The translations under genes were made by a program, and so were the position numbers. This document shows positions 14,350 to 14,471 of a stretch of 14,471 bases of DNA, piece after piece. The notes under the pieces are model-generated. The model did no database searches. It was not told the DNA's origin and was given only the letters and a program-made list of their open reading frames with translations. Each line of letters opens with the position of its first letter. Positions within the stretch are counted from its first letter, which is position 1. The DNA comes from JBHEKP01 sp041859375 (GTDB lineage: Bacteria; Hydrogenedentota; Hydrogenedentia; Hydrogenedentales; CAITNO01): assembly GCA_041859375.1 (NCBI GenBank), contig JBHEKP010000200.1:1-14471 (forward strand), in the 5' to 3' direction.

Positions 14350-14471
14350 TCATCCCAGTCCGGCCCAGAAATCGTCCACGGCCTTTTTGCCCTTGCGGGC
14401 GGCGTCGTAGACGTCCACGATTTTCCAGCCGTCCACCATGATCCATCCGGTGTAGCCGCCGTCGTAGAGCA
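14350..14471 (-). CDS. C-terminal 39 residues of a gene running off the right edge, possibly a TIM-barrel sugar isomerase/epimerase
   Basis: The minus strand is open from the window edge to a TGA at 14352-14350 and encodes LYDGGYTGWIMVDGWKIVDV, then YDAARKGKKAVDDFWAGLG. The GYTGWIMVDG pattern followed by a helix of Ala/Arg/Lys resembles the last strand and helix of xylose-isomerase-like TIM barrels (sugar phosphate isomerase/epimerase family). With only 39 residues this is a guess. Its last 32 codons are duplicated at 12779-12876. It is convergent with the TPR gene. Confidence 0.6.
   Translation of the reverse strand, partial: LYDGGYTGWIMVDGWKIVDVYDAARKGKKAVDDFWAGLG
14352..14449. repeat. Right copy of the 98-bp perfect direct repeat
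   Basis: All 98 bases are identical to 12779-12876, at a constant offset of 1573 bp. The copy covers the last 32 codons and first stop-codon base of the gene that continues past the right edge. Perfect identity, including third codon positions, points to a recent event. Confidence 0.95.

Larger units (their letters stand above)
12877..14351. other. 1.48-kb segment bracketed by 98-bp perfect direct repeats, possible insertion
   Basis: The segment lies between two identical 98-bp copies of the 3' end of a minus-strand gene. Its first 75 bp are strongly AT-rich, and its genes have a lower GC content than the efflux operon. It carries a 60-codon cysteine-containing ORF and a TPR membrane-protein gene, but no transposase, integrase or terminal inverted repeats that I can see. 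Integration at a gene's 3' end with restoration of that end would give this layout. A partial tandem duplication or an assembly artefact would also fit. Confidence 0.5.

Overview
The window looks like a high-GC Gram-negative chromosome. The efflux operon implies an outer membrane, and several proteins carry lipoprotein-type signals. A secreted protein with long Glu-Gly linkers joining a PASTA domain to Kelch repeats is a style I associate with uncultured Hydrogenedentota/Lentisphaerota-like lineages. That placement is an inference from protein style only.

Left part (1-4100, all minus strand) is an accessory region. It starts with a prokaryotic NLR-type protein (TIR, then NB-ARC, then kinesin-light-chain-like TPRs) that runs off the left edge. 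Upstream of it lie a dispersed hairpin repeat, a decayed C-terminal remnant of a second protein of the same TPR type, a low-GC 430-residue gene of unknown function with its own strong ribosome-binding site and -10 box, and a non-coding stretch with nested inverted repeats (3876-4003) followed by a decamer tandem repeat. The NLR is a likely defence gene; the rest looks like transferred or decaying DNA.

Middle part (4099-12738). A minus-strand lipoprotein gene (PASTA, BP74-like domain, six Kelch repeats) diverges from a plus-strand four-gene efflux operon: TetR repressor, TolC-type outer membrane lipoprotein, RND adaptor lipoprotein and MdtB/MdtC-like RND pump. The operon is tightly packed: two ATGA overlaps, and one ribosome-binding site overlapping the preceding stop codon. 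A perfect palindrome just downstream of the candidate -10 box is a good autoregulatory operator. Together the four genes form a self-contained, drug- or metabolite-responsive tripartite exporter.

Right part (12739-14471). A second copy of the hairpin repeat is followed by a 98-bp perfect direct repeat (12779-12876 and 14352-14449). The right copy is the 3' end of a minus-strand gene leaving the window; the left copy is an orphan 3' remnant with its own stop codon. Between them lies about 1.48 kb of different composition: an AT-rich promoter region, a 60-residue cysteine-containing small ORF, and a TPR protein with a proline-rich stretch and a C-terminal membrane anchor. This resembles integration into a gene's 3' end with regeneration of that end, but no recombinase is present in the segment. 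It is the strongest candidate in the window for an undescribed unit.
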